Source: DAIDHK01 sp035510695
GTDB lineage: Bacteria; Patescibacteriota; Microgenomatia; Levybacterales; UBA12049
Assembly: GCA_035510695.1 (NCBI GenBank)
Contig: DATKGO010000031.1
Location: forward strand, 1 to 23,306
Length of the DNA stretch: 23,306 nt
Direction: 5' to 3'
The notes under the pieces were generated by a model, which saw only the letters and a program-made list of their open reading frames with translations, did no database searches and was not told the origin of the DNA. This document shows positions 19,863 through 23,306 of the stretch, piece by piece (position 1 is the stretch's first letter; every line of letters begins with the position of its first letter). The position numbers and the translations under genes were made by a program.

Positions 19863-20762
19863 TTACATTGATCTGAGGATTTTGATTCTCTCTTCAACCG
19901 GTGGGTGGGTATCGAAAAGTGAGGCAAACCAAGCTCCGCCTGATTTACCTTTGAATGGATTGGTGATAAATAAATGTGCCGTTGCGTTGCTGGCTTTTCG
20001 TAAAGGCCTGGGATCGGAGGAGATTTTTTCCAAAGCACTGGCTAATCCTTCCGGATAACGTGTAAGTAAAGCGCCTGAGGCGTCAGCCAAAAATTCACGT
20101 TTTCTGGAAACCGCAAGTTGAATTAAAGTGGCAATAATCGGTGAGAGAATAGCTAAAACTATACCAATGATCAAAAAAATTGTTTGCGCTTGATTATCTC
20201 TGTCATTATTACGTCTTTCTCCGCCAAACCAAAGACTGCGCATAAAAATATCGGCAAAAATTGCAATAAAACCCACTAAAATTGCTACAATTGCCATAAG
20301 CCTTGTATCGTAATCCTTGACGTGCGATAATTCATGGGCTATAACTCCCTCAAGTTCGACTTTATTTAGTCTCTGCAGTAATCCTGTGGTCACGCAGACT
20401 ATTCCACGTTTTGGATCACGGCCGGTTGCGAAGGCATTTGGGGAAGGGTCATCCATTATATAGATTTTCGGCATAGGTAAGCCGTCACCGATTGCCAAAT
20501 TTTCAACAATACGAAATAATTCCGGATTATCCTTCTTTTGAATTTGCTGTGCTCCGGTAGTTGCGACTACCAATTGGTCGGAATAGTAATAACTACCAAT
20601 ACTGGTTATTCCGGCAAGAACCAGCGCGATTCCGGCAAAAAGTAATCCGGAACCATCGGCCTTTCCATAAACATAGGCAATGGTTGTTATAAACACGACA
20701 AACAAAGCCATAATAAGCCATGTTCGCCATTTATTTTGCGATATGACACTATAAATGTTCAT
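19863..20762 (-). CDS. htpX: Membrane metalloprotease HtpX
   Basis: A zinc M48 protease of the inner membrane that degrades misfolded membrane proteins. Two N-terminal membrane helices (about 15-32 and 38-58), the zinc motif HELSH in GVIAHELSHVKDYDTRLMAI (about 140), two more helices (about 150-172 and 193-215), the third zinc ligand Glu in REFLADASGALLTR, and the closing FDTHPPVEERI. The 299-aa length is normal. It is downstream of lemA with a 63-nt gap that carries a hairpin and a -10 box 6 nt before the ATG, so it can be transcribed alone as well as with lemA. Confidence 0.96.
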   Translation of the reverse strand: MNIYSVISQNKWRTWLIMALFVVFITTIAYVYGKADGSGLLFAGIALVLAGITSIGSYYYSDQLVVATTGAQQIQKKDNPELFRIVENLAIGDGLPMPKIYIMDDPSPNAFATGRDPKRGIVCVTTGLLQRLNKVELEGVIAHELSHVKDYDTRLMAIVAILVGFIAIFADIFMRSLWFGGERRNNDRDNQAQTIFLIIGIVLAILSPIIATLIQLAVSRKREFLADASGALLTRYPEGLASALEKISSDPRPLRKASNATAHLFITNPFKGKSGGAWFASLFDTHPPVEERIKILRSM

Positions 20763-20768
20763 AACGAA

Positions 20769-20824
20769 GTTATAATGTTATAAAGTTGATAGAATTTTAA
20801 CTTTATAACTTTCAACATTATAAC
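20769..20824 (-). promoter_or_regulatory. Long hairpin overlapping the htpX promoter
   Basis: GTTATAAT (20769-20776) and GTTATAAAGTT (20777-20787) pair with AACTTTATAAC (20799-20809) and ATTATAAC (20817-20824): 19 bp with one 7-nt bulge. The htpX -10 TATAAC (20774-20769, minus strand) lies in the outer arm, 6 nt before the htpX ATG at 20762. Confidence 0.65.
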
Positions 20825-20825
20825 A

Positions 20826-21377
20826 TTAGAAACTTACTTTAACTGCTTGCTTTTCCTCTTCCGTAGCTGCGAAGAATTCCGCAGGTTTAAAATTAAACAT
20901 CTGAGCATACGTTACAGTCGGAAAAACCTGCAACTTCGTATTATAATCCATGACGTTAGTATTATAAAATTGTCTTGAATAGGCAATCTTATTCTCCGTG
21001 TCGGATAGTTCTTCCTGCAGCTGTTGAAAGTTTTCACTGGCTCGCAATGTCGGATAATTTTCCGCTACTGCGAAAAGTGATTTTAAGGTTTGCGTTAATG
21101 CATTATTTGCCTGCGCTTTTTCTCCGGCAGTTTTCGCGTTCATGATGCCGGTTCTGGCTTTCGTCACATCTTCAAAAACCTGCTTTTCGTGTTTGGCATA
21201 GCCTTTCACTGTTTCAACCAGGTTCGGAATAAGATCGGTTCTTCGTTTAAGCTGGACATCAATTTCGGAAAGTGCTTCGGACACACGCACCTTTGACGTT
21301 ATCAAACTGTTGTAAGTAAGCCAAATATATAAGAGAGCAATAACGATAATGGCAACTAAAATAATTGTTAAAGACAT
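20826..21377 (-). CDS. lemA: LemA family protein
   Basis: A membrane-anchored helical protein of uncertain function, often next to HtpX. One N-terminal membrane helix (about 3-21, LTIILVAIIVIALLYIWLTY) precedes the conserved RRTDLIPNLVETVKGYAKHE (about 46-65), LFAVAENYPTLRASENF and SRQFYNTNVMDYNTKLQ. The 183-aa length is normal. A strong Shine-Dalgarno site overlaps the polX stop, about 13 nt upstream. It forms an operon with polX and probably htpX. Confidence 0.95.
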   Translation of the reverse strand: MSLTIILVAIIVIALLYIWLTYNSLITSKVRVSEALSEIDVQLKRRTDLIPNLVETVKGYAKHEKQVFEDVTKARTGIMNAKTAGEKAQANNALTQTLKSLFAVAENYPTLRASENFQQLQEELSDTENKIAYSRQFYNTNVMDYNTKLQVFPTVTYAQMFNFKPAEFFAATEEEKQAVKVSF

Positions 21378-21390
21378 AGTATAAAATCAT

Positions 21391-21400
21391 TCACCTCCTT
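21391..21400 (-). promoter_or_regulatory. Shine-Dalgarno site of lemA overlapping the polX stop
   Basis: AAGGAGGTGA on the minus strand is a full anti-16S complement; its TGA is the polX stop. The spacing of 13 nt to the lemA ATG is long, which may favour reinitiation by ribosomes ending polX. Confidence 0.6.
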
Positions 21401-23154
21401 AACCATGTTAATATTTTATCATATTCCATACAATTTAAAACGTTATCCTTGGTCAGCCAGCCTCGTCGTGCAACCGACACGCCATACTGCATAAAATCCA
21501 TTTGCTCAAGCCCATGACTATCCGTGCCCAAGCTAAACTTAATTTTATATTTTAAAGCCTGGCGAACCAGCGAATCCAGCAAATCCAATCTGAAAGGAGA
21601 AGCATTGATTTCCAAGGCTTTATCGTATTTGGCGCAAAATTCAAACAATTTATCCCAATTAACGTCATAGCCTTTGCGGTTATTAATTAATCTTCCGGTC
21701 GGGTGGGCAAGGATTTTCGCTTTTGGGTGAGATAATCCTTTAAGAATTCTTTCTGTCATACTCTCTTTATCCATATTGAAAACACTGTGAATTGAGACTA
21801 TAGTAGCGTCTAAAAGATCAAGTGAATTATTATCAATTCCCAATGCTCCCGTGGATAAAATGTCGGTTTCAAGCATTTTAATTATTCGAACACTTTTTAT
21901 GTTCGAATATATTTTGTCCAATTCATTATTCCTTTTTTTAATTAAATTATAGACTTGATCATTGGTATGTTTGGATGTACTTGGATTGTGCTCCGAAAAA
22001 GCTAAATAGGAATAGCCTAATGATTTAGCTTTGTTTAGCATTTCTTCAAATGTATTTATCCCTAAATCGTGACTTGGCTCAATAGGAAAAGATGAATGAG
22101 TATGTAAATCGCCTTGAATATCTTTTAATTCAAGTAACTTCGGTATTTGTTTTTTTTGAGCTAATTCTATTTCACCTGTATTCTCGCGCATTTCCGGTGG
22201 AATCCACTGCATATCTAAAGCCGAATAAAATTCTTCTTCGGTTTTGTATTCCTTCATTTTTTCGCTTTTAAGATTCTTAATACCGTATTCTGACAAAGAA
22301 AGAACTTTTTTAAGGGCGATTTCGCGTAAGTGGACATTATGCTCCTTGCTGCCGGTAAAATGCTGTAGGAGCGCACCAAAGGCCTGTGGGGACTGTGTTT
22401 TTATATCAATGCGTTTGCCGTTGGTTGCCAGAAGCGAGGCAATACTTTTTCCACTATCAAGTACTCTGCTGGCATAAGGAAATTTTTCAAAATGATCAAG
22501 AACAATTTGGGCTTCATTTGTCGAAACGCCCAAATCAATATCTCCAACCGTCGAAACTTTTCTTCGCAAGCTTCCCAAGGGATAAATTTCCTTAACTTCA
22601 GGACACTTTTTCATATATTCGATAACCTGTTCCGCCAGTTCATTGGCGAAAGGAAGCGGCATTCGTTCGGTTGCAACATGGCCTTGTAGATATTCGTTTA
22701 TACCTTTGAGCATCTCACTTTGTGATTTGTCACCAAAACCTTCCAGTTTGGCAATTTCCCCTTTTTCAGCCAGCTTTTTTACGTCCGCGATTACGGTTTT
22801 TGGGTCATTTAGATGAAAATGTGTAACTAATTTATAAGCTTTTTTCGGTCCAAACGAAGCTACTTCCATCAGAGGGAAAACAGATTGAGGAATTTGTTTA
22901 AGCACCGAGTCAAAATGAGCAACATGGCCTGTTTTACAAAGTTCTGTAAGATGCTGCTGTATGGACGGTCCGACTCCGGCTAATTCATCAAGTTTTCCTT
23001 CTTTAAAGAGGTCACTGATTTCCGTAACAGCGCTTTCAATGGTATCGGCCGCGCGTTGATAAGCAATAATTTGAAAACGGTATTTTTTTTCATCCTCAAT
23101 TGTGTAGGCTGTAGCGACTTGGCGGAAGAGTTTAGCAATTTCTTGATTACTCAC
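21391..23154 (-). CDS. polX: DNA polymerase/3'-5' exonuclease PolX
   Basis: A family X polymerase with a PHP exonuclease domain, for gap filling in repair. Numbering from the GTG at 23154: 8-kDa-like domain (1-75) with helix-hairpin-helix LDELAGVGPSIQQHL, a second HhH (SFGPKKAYKL, about 100), nucleotidyltransferase PLGSLRRKVSTVGDIDLGV with the Asp pair (205, 207) and a third Asp in RIDIKT (250), then the PHP domain from GDLHTHSSF (about 348), FSEHNPS, EINASPFRLDLLD and GTDSHGLEQM. It has 587 aa. The TTG six codons upstream overlaps the -10 region, so the GTG (MSNQEIAKLF) is preferred. Confidence 0.95.
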   Translation of the reverse strand: MSNQEIAKLFRQVATAYTIEDEKKYRFQIIAYQRAADTIESAVTEISDLFKEGKLDELAGVGPSIQQHLTELCKTGHVAHFDSVLKQIPQSVFPLMEVASFGPKKAYKLVTHFHLNDPKTVIADVKKLAEKGEIAKLEGFGDKSQSEMLKGINEYLQGHVATERMPLPFANELAEQVIEYMKKCPEVKEIYPLGSLRRKVSTVGDIDLGVSTNEAQIVLDHFEKFPYASRVLDSGKSIASLLATNGKRIDIKTQSPQAFGALLQHFTGSKEHNVHLREIALKKVLSLSEYGIKNLKSEKMKEYKTEEEFYSALDMQWIPPEMRENTGEIELAQKKQIPKLLELKDIQGDLHTHSSFPIEPSHDLGINTFEEMLNKAKSLGYSYLAFSEHNPSTSKHTNDQVYNLIKKRNNELDKIYSNIKSVRIIKMLETDILSTGALGIDNNSLDLLDATIVSIHSVFNMDKESMTERILKGLSHPKAKILAHPTGRLINNRKGYDVNWDKLFEFCAKYDKALEINASPFRLDLLDSLVRQALKYKIKFSLGTDSHGLEQMDFMQYGVSVARRGWLTKDNVLNCMEYDKILTWLRR

Positions 23155-23160
23155 ATCAAT

Positions 23161-23166
23161 ACTATA
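23161..23166 (-). promoter_or_regulatory. -10 box of the polX operon, leaderless
   Basis: TATAGT on the minus strand ends 6 nt before the GTG at 23154. No convincing -35. Confidence 0.5.
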
Positions 23167-23258
23167 CACCAATTCTCAATATGAAGATTAGCACGGCTAC
23201 AACAAGAAGAATTAATCACAAAAACTACATTTTCTCCACTTTGTTAATTTGACAACCG

Positions 23259-23289
23259 ATAGGAATTGGTACTACGCTTTAGTTCCTAT
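23259..23289. repeat. Inverted repeat near the window end
   Basis: ATAGGAA (23259-23265) and TTCCTAT (23283-23289) with a 17-nt loop. TTGACA at 23249-23254 precedes it but has no good -10. No gene is visible in 23190-23306. Confidence 0.45.
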
Positions 23290-23306
23290 GGGTAACCAGC
23301 CAGTAG

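Noticed and set aside
23155..23172. polX start at the TTG at 23172
   Set aside because: The -10 box at 23161-23166 overlaps these codons; the GTG at 23154 is 6 nt downstream of it.

Overview
This AT-rich window uses the standard code, with TGA as a stop throughout. It looks like a chromosomal segment of a small-genome bacterium, most likely Candidate Phyla Radiation (Patescibacteria, Microgenomates- or Parcubacteria-like). That placement is inference from three things: compact overlapping genes, a threonyl-tRNA synthetase without a TGS domain, and low-complexity AT repeats that enter coding regions. No rRNA or ribosomal protein is present to confirm it.

Layout. (1) 1-46: the start of a leftward gene cut by the window edge. 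(2) 150-2630: a T-box leader, thrS, and an ATGA-coupled half-length DUF1611 gene. (3) 2875-4674 (-): a P1B metal ATPase with a TPC motif. (4) 4730-6800 (+): four tRNA genes, Arg(GCG), Ser(CGA), Arg(CCG) and Ser(GGA), interleaved with a LAGLIDADG homing endonuclease whose 3' end is encoded by tRNA-Ser(CGA), and with a NUDIX hydrolase. (5) 6834-9123 (+): ruvC, ruvA, ruvB. (6) 9316-11448: a DUF1003 membrane protein, then an IS200-type insertion lying between two different broken genes, the comM 3' part and a histidine-kinase 5' part. (7) 11535-12171 (-): a 47-aa ORF and a degenerate receiver protein, in an operon with the broken kinase. (8) 12235-17208 (-): gatC, two tandem histidine-phosphatase genes, gatA, gatB and a small nucleotidyltransferase. 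(9) 17312-17662 (+): a coiled-coil protein. (10) 17659-19811 (-): murT-gatD for amidation of lipid II. (11) 19863-23154 (-): polX, lemA, htpX.

Two themes run through the window. First, at least six first-cistron genes have a -10 box ending exactly 6 nt before the start codon. This implies leaderless mRNAs, and it also corrects several start codons. Internal operon genes instead use stop/start overlaps or Shine-Dalgarno sites. Second, repeat sequences (three mosaic palindromic elements, AATTTTCAAT-type repeats and TTTGG(A/T)ATT-type repeats) sit between genes and also in frame inside gatD, murT and gatB, adding peptide insertions to conserved enzymes.

Functionally the window covers translation (thrS, GatCAB, tRNAs), Holliday-junction processing (RuvABC), DNA repair synthesis (PolX), cell-wall amidation (MurT/GatD) and membrane protein quality control (HtpX, LemA).
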